Assembly (NCBI RefSeq): GCF_905220565.1
Contig: NC_059414.1
Span: 184,001 to 248,000 of the forward strand
Length of the DNA: 64,000 bases
Direction of reading: 5' to 3'
Source of the DNA: Melitaea cinxia
Taxonomy: Eukaryota; Arthropoda; Insecta; Lepidoptera; Nymphalidae
Under the pieces are notes generated by a model. That model did no database searches. It was not told where the DNA came from and was given only the letters and a program-made list of their open reading frames with translations. Shown here in pieces: positions 8,458-20,320 of the stretch. Position numbers and translations under genes: made by a program. How positions within the stretch are numbered: position 1 is the first letter of the stretch; each line of letters starts with the position of its first letter.

Positions 8458-8757
8458 GTTAAATTTTATTTTTTATTCCATACCTCCATAAATGTAAGCT
8501 GCTGAGACATACTATGCTTTCTACATCATTACATTCTTATTATCAATAATAATCATCCCACTTCTGTTCTTTTATGATCTGTGATGTTTCTGATCTCGTG
8601 ACTTATCACATATAGGAAAGTTGAGTTTTCGTTGCGTACTTACGATTTTCTGTACATTTTAAACGTCACATATTTTTCTTTCATTGTATTGTTTGAAATT
8701 TTAATGTTTATATTACAAATTAACAAACCAACAACTTCACTAAAATATATTAATTGA
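8458..8757. other. Noncoding spacer
   Basis: AT-rich sequence between the duplicated tRNA-like unit and the next Helitron. No gene is seen. A 71-codon Lys-rich frame at 8640-8855 is the translation of a poly-T tract. Confidence 0.5.
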
Positions 8758-8963
8758 CTAGCTGACCCGGCGAACTTCGTATCGCCTAGTCGATTCTTTA
8801 ATTTTATTATTTTTTCTTTTTTTTTTTTTAGAATTTTTCTCTCCGTAAGAACCATCCTCGTACTTCAAGGAATATTTTAAAAAAAGAATTAGCGGAATCG
8901 GTCCAACCGTTCTCGAGTTTTGCGCTTAGCAACACATTCAGCGACTCATTTTTATATTATAGA
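8758..8963 (-). mobile_element. Non-autonomous Helitron (206 bp)
   Basis: On the minus strand the element starts A|TCTATAATATAAAAATGAG and ends GGGTCAGCTAG|T, the Helitron pattern of 5'-TC, 3'-CTAG and insertion between A and T without target duplication. Just upstream of the 3' end, GGCGA and TCGCC can form a 5-bp hairpin about ten bases before CTAG, the expected termination structure. There is no Rep/helicase coding capacity, so it would rely on an autonomous relative elsewhere. Confidence 0.85.
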
Positions 8964-8987
8964 TAATTATACTTTTGTATGAAAAAC

Positions 8988-9090
8988 CCGCAGTGGAGCA
9001 GCGTGGTAGACTGATCAAGCTGTGATCCTTCTATATGGAGAAAGAGGTCTGTGCCCAGCAGTGGGATGTTGCAGGCTGAATCGTGATGAA
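8988..9090 (+). mobile_element. SINE-1 3' fragment
   Basis: This holds the 3' half of SINE-1 only: GAGCAGCGTGGTAGACTGAT, GTGATCCTTCT, GAGGTCTGTGCCCAGCAG, then TGGGATGTTGCAGGCTGAATCG and a short GATGA tail. Truncation at the 5' side is typical of reverse-transcribed elements. Confidence 0.8.
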
Positions 9091-9335
9091 AAACCAATAA
9101 AAATTAACAGAGTAGTAAGAACAATCTTACTTGTAATACAAAATGCGGCTAACAATATTAATACAATTGGAAATTGAAACTTTAATTGTTCCGATAGTTC
9201 TGTTATTACGATAAGCGGAACTCGTTTTACTGCAGGTTTTTGTAGTTTAACATTCTGGTTCAAGCCGAAGATATTATGTAAATAGTAATAATAATTTACA
9301 AAATTTAACAACATTCAGTTTCATTGATAATTTTT

Positions 9336-9410
9336 TTCTTTTTTTTTTTCTCTTTATTGGGAAACAAACAGCACAAAGAATACAATTAGTTCATGAGACA
9401 TTAAAAAAAA
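9336..9410 (-). mobile_element. LINE 3' tail fragment
   Basis: A poly-T tract leads into TTTATTGGGAAACAAACAG and CACAAAGAATACAA. This is the minus-strand 3' end shared with the LINE remnants at 30.7 kb and 40.1 kb, each of which has GGAAACAAAC next to an A/T-rich tail. Only the last 70-80 bp are present. Confidence 0.6.
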
Positions 9411-11066
9411 GAATTATTGACTTTCCACTCTTTTAGTTGAAATTAATTGGAATTTTCTCAAAATTCGTTCTCATATAAGTATACTTTATTTAACGTAAAA
9501 TTTATTGACATTACGTTTAATTCTGTCCGACTCCGTAATTCTGTCTGTCACTATTAAACATCTAGGAATCCCTGTGCGATGGAACTCGTATAGATATAAA
9601 TTTTATGATCCAGCCAATTTTCGCTGCTGCGCTCTATCATGGGCTTAATCTAAACTCATCACCAATACATACTTGTATGGGCCATACACCTGTATATTAT
9701 AATCTAAACAAAAGGAACAAAAGGAACTGTCACCCTAGTATAGAGTGACGAGTGTATTATTATTTCTTTAATTAATTTACATTAACTATAAAACACATTA
9801 TATGTAATAACATGTTGAGGTAGTCCTGGTGCAATGGAGCCGCGCCGCACACTCCGCTGTCAGCTAAGTAAGACGTTGACTCTCGTTTTCTTCACTTTGT
9901 CTGTATTTTATGTCTCCATTTCGCGGAGAAAGCGCGCGATTGTAAATCGTTCAATGTTAACTACGACTGCACACAGATACCCCTTTGTATGATAAGTTAC
10001 TGATTCATGCTATTTAACTATCATTTTTCCCAGAGATGACTCAGTTTAGCAATTGAACGAAAATACGACACGATAAAAAAATATTTTGTACTAAAAAAGT
10101 AGTTGCTCAAAGATCTATATGTATAAAAATGAAATAATGTTTGTCTGCATTTCCTTTATAGAATCGTAAACTATGCAATTGATCATGTCATGATTTTCAG
10201 CAGAGTGTTCTGCATGAGCCCACAAAGGTTTCTTAGTTGGTACGATCAAAAAAAAAGCGTAGCAACGCGCGCAGGGCGTTAGTAGTATTATAAAATGACC
10301 AACAGTAAATATTAGAAACACAGTATATGTCTCACATTTATCTGCTATCGGTAGTAGCAAATCCTGTATCACGATCACACAACATAAACACAAACACTAA
10401 TAATTAAGATCAAGGCAAACTGTATGACCCATACCATAATTTGCCTTGTGCGGAAATTCAACCCAAGATCACGCAACAGCCGATTGCTGTGATTAAAACA
10501 AAATCAGTTAGCAATATTGCTAACCTATCGTTGATAATTTTCTCTAATACATTGTTTGTTAAGAAAAAAAGGACATCAGTAAATAGTTTATTAAATATGT
10601 AGTAAGATATGAATCTCTTTAAATTAACGTTGGTTAATATAAGTACAGTTAGAGTTAGAGCGGTAACGATTTGTAAGTTTAAAAATTAATGACCAATTAC
10701 GCTCGTAAAAGCGAACTGAGCAACGGTTCTGCGATTAGACGCATTTGTAATTAGACGTGTGATACTAATGTATTGTATGTCGGACATCAATCGTGCAGGC
10801 GGACTAATTAAAGAGTAAAAAAACTACTTAAAGACTACCGTTTACTAAGAAACTGGGAAAGAAACTCGGGAACCAGACTACTAGAGTAGATCGCTGAGAT
10901 TTCGAAAACTAAGCAGTCTTTTAACAAAAGATTATAGGGACACGGGAATCATGAATCAGGTTGACTTAATATAACAATTAAATTGCAAAAGTTTATAATG
11001 TATTTTCTAATTTAGACTAATTTGAAGATGAACGATCCTTATTTTATTCTATTAAATGAATAATTG
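9411..11066. other. Unique noncoding region
   Basis: No gene or named repeat is recognised. Around 9830-9990 the DNA is less AT-rich and looks single-copy. Around 10408-10448 AAGGCAAAC and TTTGCCTT form a small inverted repeat. Short open frames here have no identifiable features. Confidence 0.45.
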
Positions 11067-11808
11067 TGTTTGCTCGCAAACGAAAAAAAACCGACTTCAA
11101 TTACATCGACGACTAATACAACGTAGATCGACGAAAAAATAGTCAAGTAACAACGCATTATGAAAGATTACTCAAAAAGTAATTATCAGATCTCGATGAA
11201 ATTTAAATGTGACCACATGATAAACATCGGCTTTCGATTAAATTAAAAATCATTAAAATCGGTACACCTAATAAAAAGTTATTGCGGATTTTCAAGAAGT
11301 TCCCTCGATTTGTCTGGGATCCCATCATCAGATCCTGGTTTCCTTATCATGGTACTAAACTAAGGATATCTTCTTTCCAACAAAAAAAGAATTATCAAAA
11401 TCGGTACACCAAGTAAAAAGTTATTGCGGATTTTCAAGAGTTTCCCTCGATTTCTCTAGGATCCCATCATCAGATCCTGGTTTCCTTATCATGGTACTAA
11501 ACTTGGGATATCTCCTTTTCAACAAAAAAAGAATTATCAAAATCGGTACATCCAGTAGAAAGTTATGCGGTATAATACAACGTAGGTCGACGAAAAAAGC
11601 GTCAAGTAAAAACGCATTATTAGATATAGCTCGAAAAGTAGTTGTTAGATCTCAAACAAATTTAAATGGGACCAATTGGCACACACCACCTTTCGATTAA
11701 AAGAAAATTTGTCGAAATCGCTCCACCGAGTCAAAAGTTCTGATGTAACATACATAAAAAAAATACAGTCGAATTGAGAACCTCCTCCTTTTTTAGAAGT
11801 TGGTTAAA
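11067..11808 (+). mobile_element. RPT-P element with an internal duplication
   Basis: RPT-P starts GTGTTTGCTCGCAAACG, where GTTTGC and GCAAAC form a tight hairpin, followed by AAAACCGACTTC. It ends CCTTTTTTAGAAGTTGGTT, an inverted partner of the start. Internal landmarks are GATCGACGAAAAAATAGTC, TCAGATCTCGATGAAATTTA, GGATCCCATCATCAGATCC and TTATCAAAATCGGTACA. The block from TCCCTCGATTT (11301) recurs from 11443, a 142-bp tandem duplication. No coding frame of note is present. The superfamily is not clear to me: ends that pair with each other suggest a MITE, but no target duplication is obvious. Confidence 0.8.
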
Positions 11809-11810
11809 AA

Positions 11811-13241
11811 ATAAACTGAGTTGTAATGTTGTGAGGATTTCTCAAACTAAAGTTTTTTTTTTTTAATCTGTATATCACTCTCAAAGAAACATGTGGTTAA
11901 TGGAAAACTTACTTTATATTTAGGCTCGACTGCCACCTATAGTTATTTCTAACTTAAGAGATTTGCGTTGTTGAAATAATTTTTATTAATTTCATAATAG
12001 TTTTATAATAATTGACATCTGAACCAATAAATAACTAGCTTAATGGCTCAAAAATTCAATCGCATTGAAACACTTACAATAATTATAATTATTACGTGGT
12101 TCAGCAAACACAGCCGTGTTATATCACTGTCTGGTATAAAGTGTGAATATTTACAAATAAGCTCGAATCTCGACTCGCGTAACTACGCTAGTTCGACGGA
12201 CAATATTCACAACCAAAATCAAGGCTGAAAACCGAGAAGACAACACGTAAATGCTGTTGAATTAACATTTTTATTGAATACTAACACCTTTACTTTATTT
12301 ATTAATATTATGTAACTAATTTTTAAGGCATTAATACTCTAAAAGTTCACTGGCTCCATATTTTAACAATAAATAAACAAATATCGTTATTTTAAAGTGT
12401 CGACATAAATAGTACGATCGTCTAATTTGAAAAAAAAAAGAAAACCGTAAAACAAACATGGCTTCCAGTAGCCATAAATCATGATTCGTTAATATTAAAT
12501 GGTTCACCGCCCTTTTTGATGGCATTACTCGAATATATCAGGATTTAAATAATTATCCCAACTAAAAGAGATTTATCGACACAGTTTTAATAACTTACAA
12601 GCACGCGAGCGAACCAAAGAGTATTTCATTATCTGTGCGCACTTTATTGTATTAAAGATGGCGTTTTGGCGGGAATATTATTGACTGTCTATTCGGCTGT
12701 ATGGATTATAGTCCTTTGCCTTTCCCTATTGGGGATAAATTTTAAAACAATATTGACTGTCTATTCTTATTCGTACTTGTTTAAATGTTTATTGTTTACT
12801 TAAAGAATTACTTGTATTACGCAACTTACGTTGTAATTTATATTATTTTTAATACACAAAAGTATTTACAGCTTTTGTAATACACTCAATGTTAAAAACG
12901 GAATGGTAAGCAATAGACTAAAAGCGCCATTTTCCCGTCTTAAGACTTTTTTGACTATTTACGAAATGTATGTTTTTTACATTATTATCAGCGGCGCGGT
13001 GTGTGACGAAATAATTCACGCCTTTTAACATTATACGGAAAAGGAAACTGCCATCTTTGACAATGTGATGTTTTGTTTGAACACGTATGTAGACATTTAC
13101 GTACACGGAAGGTGTCAGAAACAATATGCTGCTTTTTATTGTTTTCATTTTTACTTTTATTAAGAATAATAACTATGGTACACATACGGCATTCTGTAGT
13201 GTCCTAGAAGCTTTTCTAAAATCAGTTTTACTTTATTATTA
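11811..13241. other. Unique noncoding region
   Basis: AT-rich with no recognised gene. The phrase ATATTGACTGTCTATTC occurs twice (near 12678 and 12751), a minor local duplication. Overlapping short frames at 12918-13185 are not convincing. Confidence 0.45.
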
Positions 13242-13243
13242 CT

Positions 13244-13450
13244 AGCTAACTTAGCTAACTTCGTGAGGCTATATATTTTATATTTTACAACAAAATAAAG
13301 TCTCGCTATTATTATTCTAAATAAAATATAGCCTATATTTAAAGTTGGACAAAACTACAAGTCTGTGCAAAATTTCAATAAAACCGGTCCGGTAGTATCG
13401 GAAATTAGCGCGGGAAACAATCTCGTATCACGAGATTTTCGTATAAATAG
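13244..13450 (-). mobile_element. Degenerate Helitron-like remnant
   Basis: The plus strand shows A|CTAGCTAACTTAGCTAACTTCG at the 3' side of a minus-strand element, like the CTAGCTGACC end of the intact copies. Downstream is TCAATAAAACCGGTCCGGTAG, like the 'aatcggtc' core. The 5' TC end is not recognisable, so this is an old or diverged copy. Confidence 0.45.
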
Positions 13451-15555
13451 AGAAACTAACTGTAGAGGTTTTCATTGCAATCACTAAAAAAAAAATTTAA
13501 GTCGGGCTTCATGAAAACCATATTAATATTCACAATGAAGGGAAAAGAAAAATTAGAAAATATCTAGGTATTCCTAACAACGTTACACTTAATTTGCAAG
13601 TGAACCCGTACCGACGTACAGCAGATCTATCATCGAAACATTCATCTCGCTATTCCCGGCACCTGCGAGATGACCGCGAGATGAGATACAGCATCAGTGT
13701 TTACCTTACCACGAACCGCAGCGGTCACTGACTCTTACGCTAAACACTTCGTCTACACGTAACCGAGCTTCCGACATCGATCGCATTCGATTCTTGAAGT
13801 GATTGTAAATTAGCACAAGAATTAGTAAATTAGTTACGCCATACTTTATTCATGCAAATATACTTAACATGATTTCTTACATAGTCTTATATTTTCGATT
13901 ATGTTTTGGTTGAAAATGTAACCAGAGCCCAAGCTAACAACAAGAATAACTGATGCTTTACTGGGTCAATAAGATATACTAGGACATGGAAAGATGCAAG
14001 GGACTGTTGGCTGTCTACTATTTTACCCGTACTAAAATCTGCTACAGTAACCATTGACGGATTCTATTCAATGAGAAAATATTGCTTCATAAATCTCAGT
14101 GTTTCAGTTGTAGCCACAGCCACTACAGTAAAACAGTGTTGCTGTACAGTGTACACAAATGGAAGGGAAATGATCATCAAGCCTGTAAATATGTTAATAT
14201 CACTCAAGATAAGTTCACTATAGTGGCTGGCGTATTTGTTTTTTTATACTCGAGCTAGTTAATTGTCGGCATTTTATTGGTTTTCAGTAATAAAATAGTG
14301 ATGGGATGCCGTCGATAGCCGGCCGCTGGACTCGGCCGATCCTCGATTCGGGACTCGTAAAATGTTTTATGTTTTCGTTTGTTAGGGCCATTAAGACTGC
14401 GATAACTGAATTGATTTCATTTCATAAAACTATTATGACGGTATATTTATACTGTGTTATTTATTTTATTATCACAGCTTGTCCGTTTGTGTAGTGTCCT
14501 AAATATATTTATTAGTTTTAAAAATAAATTCTTTCGAAAAATTATTTTGAATCTGGTACCTTATTATTTCATCTTTTCAATTGGCATAGTAAGCGCTAAG
14601 TAGTAGTTAAGTACAGCTTTTTAATTCTTAGTAAAGTAATGGGGTAAATTGAACCTAGTTTCTTATCAAATTCTTCTTTGCAGAATCTACTTTCCTTTTC
14701 ATTTAGCTTCACTTTTGACGATGATAAAAAGTTTAATTTGTAAAATGACGATTCGAATGTGCTTTAAAAAAGCCTATTTGAATAAAATTATTCTTGATTT
14801 AGATTTCATTTAATTCCGCCCCCTCTTATTAAACATCAAAGGCAGATCTACACGCTGTTAAATTAAATTTAAATTCAAGGAAAAATTTTGAAATATCCTG
14901 AGTTTTGTTTCAGGAATATTTATAAAAAAACTTACAGCTTGACTAATAACTGTAAACTAAATGGACAGTATAATTTTTAGACTGTTGATAACAAAAACAT
15001 TTAATAACAAAATGTAAATAATAAATATCGAAGACAAACAGCACGATCGAACGAGTGTCATATAATCGTAACAAGACGAACGTTCCCACCGCCGCGTCGT
15101 ACCCGCAGTCCTCGTATGTAGGTACATATACGTACATACAGCGAATCCAGGCGAAATTTAAGATTAGGCGGCAGTAAACATTTTTATGTCCCAGCCCCCG
15201 ATTACTTATCACATCGCCAACGAATAGCTAATAAAATTTATGCGTCCACTTGTGCGTCGGTCGCCTTCATCCCCCGATTATCGATCGTTTAATGTTAAAT
15301 TAATTGTGTTTTTACGATCTCCGTAATAATGCTAAGTGCTGTTTAGTAGCCGAATGTCCTGTAAGTATTTCTGTCACACGATGCCCTGTGTTAAGTTGTG
15401 CTTGTGTCCACTTGTTTTACATAATTCATTGTATTGAAAACAAGTGCATTTGTACCAACAATAATACTGTAGCGCTTAATTGATATATAAATAACTAAAA
15501 AATATTAAATGCTATCTAAGCTACGCATAGCTAAATAGATACATTAAGTTACAAT
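13451..15555. other. Unique noncoding DNA with GC-richer islands
   Basis: No gene was found. The stretches at 13590-13815 and 15040-15330 are distinctly less AT-rich than their surroundings, lack repeat landmarks, and contain homeobox-like TTAAT/TAATTA words. They are candidates for conserved regulatory elements, which is an inference from composition only. Confidence 0.35.
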
Positions 15556-15561
15556 GAATGT

Positions 15562-15690
15562 TTAAAGAGTTCATTGATTCAAACTGTAACATCCCACTGC
15601 TGAGCATAGCCCAGTTTCTACATATAGGAGAAAGGTTAGGTGTTACTCCGCTACGCTGCTTCACTACGAGTTGGCGGACTCTTCTTCCTA
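15562..15690 (-). mobile_element. SINE-1 3' fragment
   Basis: Plus-strand order AACATCCCACTGCTGAGCAT, ATATAGGAGAAAGG, CGCTACGCTGCTTCACTACG, TTGGCGGACTC is the reverse complement of the SINE-1 3' half. The short frames on both strands here are translations of the repeat. Confidence 0.72.
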
Positions 15691-16908
15691 TACTATTTAA
15701 AAAATATAAAACTATTTTTTTAAAAGAAATATTTTTGATAAAACTTTTTGATAAATACACCTCACTTAAATGTATTAGCTGTTTACACCCGGCGCATCGT
15801 GCGATTAATTATATCTTAAGCGAATACAAGGAACTACAATAATACATCGAATCCCATCGTCGCGACCATAAGTCCACAAGTTATTACCTAATAACTTAGA
15901 CGAATAACTTACCCGACAATATCCCTCTGAATAATAGTTACAAGTAAACGCAGCGGTTAATAATACGCAGACGACAAGCAGTTATTCTAGGAAGCTAAGG
16001 TGAGCTTACAGCGCAGACGACAGTGTCTGCTGTGAGTATCGATGTGAAAAATAAGTCTGACATCTATATGTATGTTTTCAGCGAGTAATCTGTAAATGTT
16101 TTGTGTGTAAAAATTCCGTTTGTACATATCATAAATCTTAATTTAATTTTACAATAGTTTAACAATCTTTAACAGTATCTTAAGCTAGTTTTACTTTTAT
16201 CTTAAAACGTTGACTCAATTAGCTGTATCAAAATAAATACTAAAAACTAAGTATGCTGTTTGCAGCTAATTATTTTGTAGCTATTAGTTGTTAAAATGAA
16301 AACTCAACCGCCTTTGAAGTCTACGTGAATAAATATATTATTTTAATTTCTACTTGACTGTATCAATAACAATTTAAATAATTCACGGAAACTAATATAT
16401 CAGCGTACATACCAGCGTACTTACACAAGATGTTTAGTCAGCGGTCGATCAATTAATCAAACATCACTAAATATTTGGAGTGGAACCCTTCGGTCATTAG
16501 CGCGGCCCTTCGAGCAGGCTCCGGGTGAGTCGCCAATTACTCGACCGGTTCACGAAAATCAAGAGTGGTCCCACAGCTTCCGATTGCAGATGATTGCGGT
16601 TACTTTCTTTACGATTGCACGAAATGACAGACGGGAATTATCATTGGCAACGCGTTTGGTCGCAAGGTTCCTTGTAATTTTATCACGATTTCGAGGCAAT
16701 CTCACTGCTAAGCAAAACATGTAACTATGTACATGTAAACATAATCTAAATTTACCCTGTAATGAGTTAAACAGTTATCTATCAATGCTGATTGAAAGTG
16801 TAATTATCCTGTTTAATATTGTGCAATTGTTACATGAAACAATTATTAGTTACACTTTTAATTTTTTTACTGACTACACTAGTGGTTCGAGAAATGAAAT
16901 AACTTTAT
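15691..16908. other. Unique noncoding DNA with one marked GC-richer island
   Basis: No gene was found. The segment at 16435-16700 is compositionally distinct, repeat-free and dense in non-random-looking words (GGTCGATCAATTAATC, GATTGCAGATGATTGCGG). It is one of the better enhancer-like candidates of the window. Only an alignment to related genomes could show constraint. Confidence 0.35.
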
Positions 16909-16975
16909 TAACCGACTTCCAAAAAGGAGGAGGTTCTCAATTCGATTGTACTATTTTTTCCTTTTTTTAGAACAT
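16909..16975 (-). mobile_element. RPT-P terminal fragment
   Basis: AACCGACTTCCAAAAAGGAG followed by GAGGTTCTCAATTCGATTGTA is the reverse complement of the RPT-P 3' end (TCGAATTGAGAACC, CCTTTTTTGGAAGTCGGTT). Only about 65 bp are present. Confidence 0.75.
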
Positions 16976-17535
16976 TTTAAATTTTTCTTAATGTATACTA
17001 TCTGCCTATGTATGAAAGACGTTGTATAATAAATACATAAATAATACAAAGATTATCCTAACGAAGTCTTGGGCCTATTTCACCAATTGTAGTTAACGAT
17101 ATCCAACAGATAAAATTTTATTGTCTATTTGCAGTTTTGAAGCAATAAGTTGAAGTTTATCAAATGAAGTTAAACGGGATCTAATGATCTATTTAACTTG
17201 CCGCTATTAAAGTCTATTCGTGACTTATTTGGAGGATAAACTTTATCTACAGTCGGCGTCATAGGCCCTTACTCTTGTGCCATCAAACCAAACACTCACT
17301 GATATATTATCATTTACATGATTCGGATATCCTTCAATACGTGATTTCCCACATTACGAATTTTGTGACATAGTTATGTTTTCTATTTACATACGATAAG
17401 ACGGCACGTTATCAAAATGCTATCACATCGAATGTAAATACAATATAGGCTGTATTGGTAACACAATTACAGGCAATAATCTTGTCATACAAGTTTATGA
17501 CACATTTTGAGCAAAGTAGGACATCGCTCTGATTT
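16976..17535. other. Noncoding spacer
   Basis: The 17066-17260 stretch (GGGCCTATTTCACCA, GATAAACTTTATCTACAG) resembles the consensus of a dispersed lepidopteran repeat, but I see no second copy in the window. No gene is recognised. Confidence 0.35.
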
Positions 17536-17740
17536 TAGTTTGGTGTGGGTGCTCACATATCTGTGATTGCGGGCTCGATTCCTGCTCGTGGTGGATATTT
17601 GTATTTTTACAAATATTTCTCTCCGGTGGGTTGTCTGCTCTTGTTGGTCTACCAACCATGCCTCGGAGAGCACGTTAAGCTCTTGGTCTCGGTTGTTGTC
17701 ATGTACACCTGTGTGTCTGTATGTATAACGTCTTAAACTG
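17536..17740 (+). mobile_element. SINE-1 5' part with tRNA-like head
   Basis: It begins with a diverged tRNA-like head whose B box reads GGGCTCGATTCC, followed by GGATATTTGTATTTTTACAAAT (a small hairpin), the CTCCGGTGGG block, TCGGAGAGCACGTTAAGC and TGTACACCTGTGTGTCTG. The order matches other SINE-1 copies. The CAGCAGTGG tail is missing, so this is a 3'-truncated or degenerate copy. Confidence 0.72.
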
Positions 17741-17799
17741 GATTGTATTAGTTTAGACAGACAAAATTTAGATTATACAAACAAGATATATAAACTATA

Positions 17800-18025
17800 A
17801 CGATATTATAGAGCTGAAGAGTTTGTTTGTTTGTTTATTTGAGCGTTTTAACCTCAGGAACTATTGATTCGAATTGAAAAAAATATTGTGGTGTTATCTA
17901 ACACCACAATATTTTTTTCAATTCTATATCTATCTAGACTATCTAGTCAACCTTTCGAGAAAGGTTATGTATTATTTTATCATGTTTTATTAACGCTTGC
18001 TAATTGACACGCAAGGCTCAGCTAG
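17800..18025 (+). mobile_element. Helitron-like remnant containing a perfect palindrome
   Basis: It starts near GAGCTGAAGAGTTTGTTTG and ends CACGCAAGGCTCAGCTAG|T, a Helitron-style CTAG end at 18022-18025. Inside, 17871-17896 and 17899-17924 form a perfect 26-bp inverted repeat with a 2-base spacer. The middle of the element seems to have been lost at that point. There is no coding capacity. Confidence 0.55.
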
Positions 18026-18124
18026 TATGAAAATAAATTGTAAAATACTTAATACTAATTTTACATTACTATACATATACATTCATGATGAATGATGATG
18101 AATGATAATACTAATTGTTAGACT

Positions 18125-18289
18125 TTTAAACTATTACCCGCGACTTCGCTCGTTTTGAATTTTTTTGAAAACAAAACGTATCCTATGCTACTTCTAATAC
18201 CTCCGAAAATGTGTGTACAAAGTTTAATGATGATCAGTTGAGTAGTTCGGTGGATAAACTCACATTCACATTTATAATATTAGTAGGGA
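18125..18289 (-). mobile_element. Short Helitron-like element
   Basis: On the minus strand the 5' end reads A|TCCCTACTAATATTATAAAT, a typical Helitron start. The 3' side reads CGAGCGAAGTCGCGGGTAAT, where the short GCGA..TCGC pairing could be the terminal hairpin. The final CTAG has been lost. It is about 165 bp and noncoding. Confidence 0.65.
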
Positions 18290-18504
18290 TGTTAATCTTT
18301 AATCCCCTTAAATATCTATGCGAATAAAGCCATAAATTTGAGTCTGTGTTCGCAAAACTTTTCATAGTTTGTTTATTCTTAAAGTTCTTAGTAAGTGTTT
18401 TGTGTTTAATATGCTCTGAGGTTATCGACTGCTTGATTTGCTATCATTATTAATAGTTCTAATCTTGTGAGATCGGGTGTTTGTTTCATGATGTGAAAAT
18501 AAAT

Positions 18505-18712
18505 TCTAATATATAAAATTCTCGTGTCATGGTATTAAACATTGAACTCCTCCGAAACGGCTCGACCGATTTTAATAAAATTTTGTGGGCATATCCGGTA
18601 GGTCTGAGAATCGGCCAACATCTATTTTTCATACCCCTAAGCTATAAGGGGGGGGGGGAGTTAAGCGGGTTAATAATATATATGGCACAGAAACGTTTGC
18701 GGGGTCAGCTAG
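18505..18712 (+). mobile_element. Non-autonomous Helitron (208 bp)
   Basis: Starts TCTAATATATAAAATTCTCG and ends GCGGGGTCAGCTAG|T. Internal landmarks shared with the copies at 20.8-21.3, 21.9 and 51.0 kb are CTCCGAAACGGCTCGACCGA, ATTTTGTGGGCATATCCGGT, AACATCTATTTTTCATACCC and a poly-G run. The base before TC is T instead of the usual A. No protein is encoded, and the 62-codon frame here is an artefact of the repeat. Confidence 0.85.
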
Positions 18713-18736
18713 TTTAACTATAATTTTTTTTAAATA

Positions 18737-18965
18737 TCATATCAAAAATACCAGCGGGGATTGAACCAGCACTTTCGACTCACCGTGTAGCTCCGTGGAG
18801 CTCTTAAACAATCAAGCTATGGAATGATTCGATAGTATAATATCTTTGATTTGATGAATTTTTATTCGGTCTTAAGAGAGTGACACGGTGATTCGGAGGT
18901 CCGGGTTCGATCCCCGCTGGAACGGTCGGTATTTTAATATGATACTAAAAATGTAATTTCCTCAT
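18737..18965. mobile_element. RPT-T copy with inverted tRNA-like ends
   Basis: The left end reads ATATCATATCAAAAATACCA followed by GCGGGGATTGAACC, the complement of a tRNA T arm, with a diverged D-arm/A-box region (CAATCAAGCTATGGAA) further right. The right end reads GGTCCGGGTTCGATCCCCG followed by GGAACGGTCGGTATTTTAAT and ATGATACT. Both ends therefore point outward with a tRNA 3' half, as in the perfect inverted repeat at 7.9-8.1 kb. The arms have diverged and the element is noncoding. Confidence 0.6.
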
Positions 18966-20135
18966 GTATAGGTATTACACAAAAAATAATACAAACAAAA
19001 TAAATTGTATTCTTCAACGAAATGTTGTACAGCCCGCATTTATTGAAATCGTGTTTTACGAATAACGAAAGACAAAAATAAAATTACCAGCAATTAAAAT
19101 CACGTAAATCAGAGCAGTTCGAGCCTCATATAAAAAAACAATAAAACATTCGCTAACGAAGGAAGCCGGAGGCTCGCACTCATACATACTCAATCTCTAA
19201 CCCCGAAATTAAAATCACAATCGGAGCAACAAAACGGCGCAGGCTCACGATATCTGCATAAACGTGACGAGAATTTATTGCGGGTTCCGTACGAAACGAA
19301 AAAATAATATTAATTATAATTAACATAGATTTTACGCCCCGACTTTATCTGTTCTCCATGAAAAAAAGTGTTATTTGCGGCTTATAAATACATATGTTTC
19401 CATACATTATTACTAATTATTAAAACACTGTACATGTTGAGCAAAATAAGAATGATTTACCTACTTCGACGTAAGGAACTGATTTTTCAATTATTATTAT
19501 TAGATCTTAGCAGATGGGATTATATTTATAATGAACATATTTACATGGTTGTAACAAATAATACGTTTTTCTTTGTAGACTTACAAGTATCAGTGTTAAT
19601 TTATGAAACTTGTTATTTTCGTCTAATTTAATACCTCTATAACAAACTTCAAGGCGTACCCCTATTGTAAATATGTTACACATAATCTTACAAGCACACG
19701 TAATGTGTCGTCACCCCGTAGATCTCAGTTGCGGAGATCACTAACGTTATCAACCTATAAAGCGCTCGCGTCGCGCTCGGCAAACAAATTTCGTAACAAT
19801 CAAGTTTAGCTTAGAGTGGACGTGCCTTGTAGACAGTACACACATCATTTTACTAACCCAAATAAATAAAATGTTGAAGGCCTACGGTTATACTACATTA
19901 TGACAATATTACATCTCAAAATTTTATTTTTTGAACGCATCTATTGACATCAATTAACCGATTCGATTTCAATGCAATCAAGTTTTAAATAATGTAAATT
20001 CAAAAGATATATTTTAAGTTTGTATAGCTATTTAAAAATGCCTGAACCGAGTTTACTTTCAAATGTTGTGGTTGATGGAGTTTTAGAAAATTCTTTCTAT
20101 TTCTATTTATCAACCACTTGGCTTTTATTTAATAA
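18966..20135. other. Unique noncoding region
   Basis: No gene or repeat is recognised. The islands at 19090-19300 and 19690-19830 are less AT-rich and single-copy-looking. An 87-codon frame at 19368-19631 lacks any identifiable feature. Confidence 0.4.
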
Positions 20136-20320
20136 CTAGCTGACCGGATAGACTTCGTTCTTGCAAAAGTTGATAGTAAAATTTATTGTTTTTTTTTTAA
20201 TTTTTTTGTTTAGTAATAAAACCTTTCGTGGGCCTTAAAAAACCTAATAAAAAAAATTGCCGAATTGGTCGAGCCGTCTCGAGCTATGCGCTTAGCAACA
20301 TTCATTTTTATTTATATAGA
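20136..20320 (-). mobile_element. Non-autonomous Helitron (185 bp)
   Basis: Minus strand A|TCTATATAAATAAAAATGAA at the 5' end and GTCTATCCGGTCAGCTAG|T at the 3' end. The core AATTGGTCGAGCCGTCTCGAG and GCGCTTAGCAACA match the element at 8758-8963, so these two form a subfamily distinct from the CTCGTGTC group. Confidence 0.8.

Noticed and set aside
8640..8855. Lys-rich 71-codon minus-strand frame
   Set aside because: It is the translation of a poly-T tract within a Helitron.
15521..15842. Overlapping 79- and 94-codon frames on opposite strands
   Set aside because: Both cover a SINE-1 fragment and an AT-rich flank, with no protein features.
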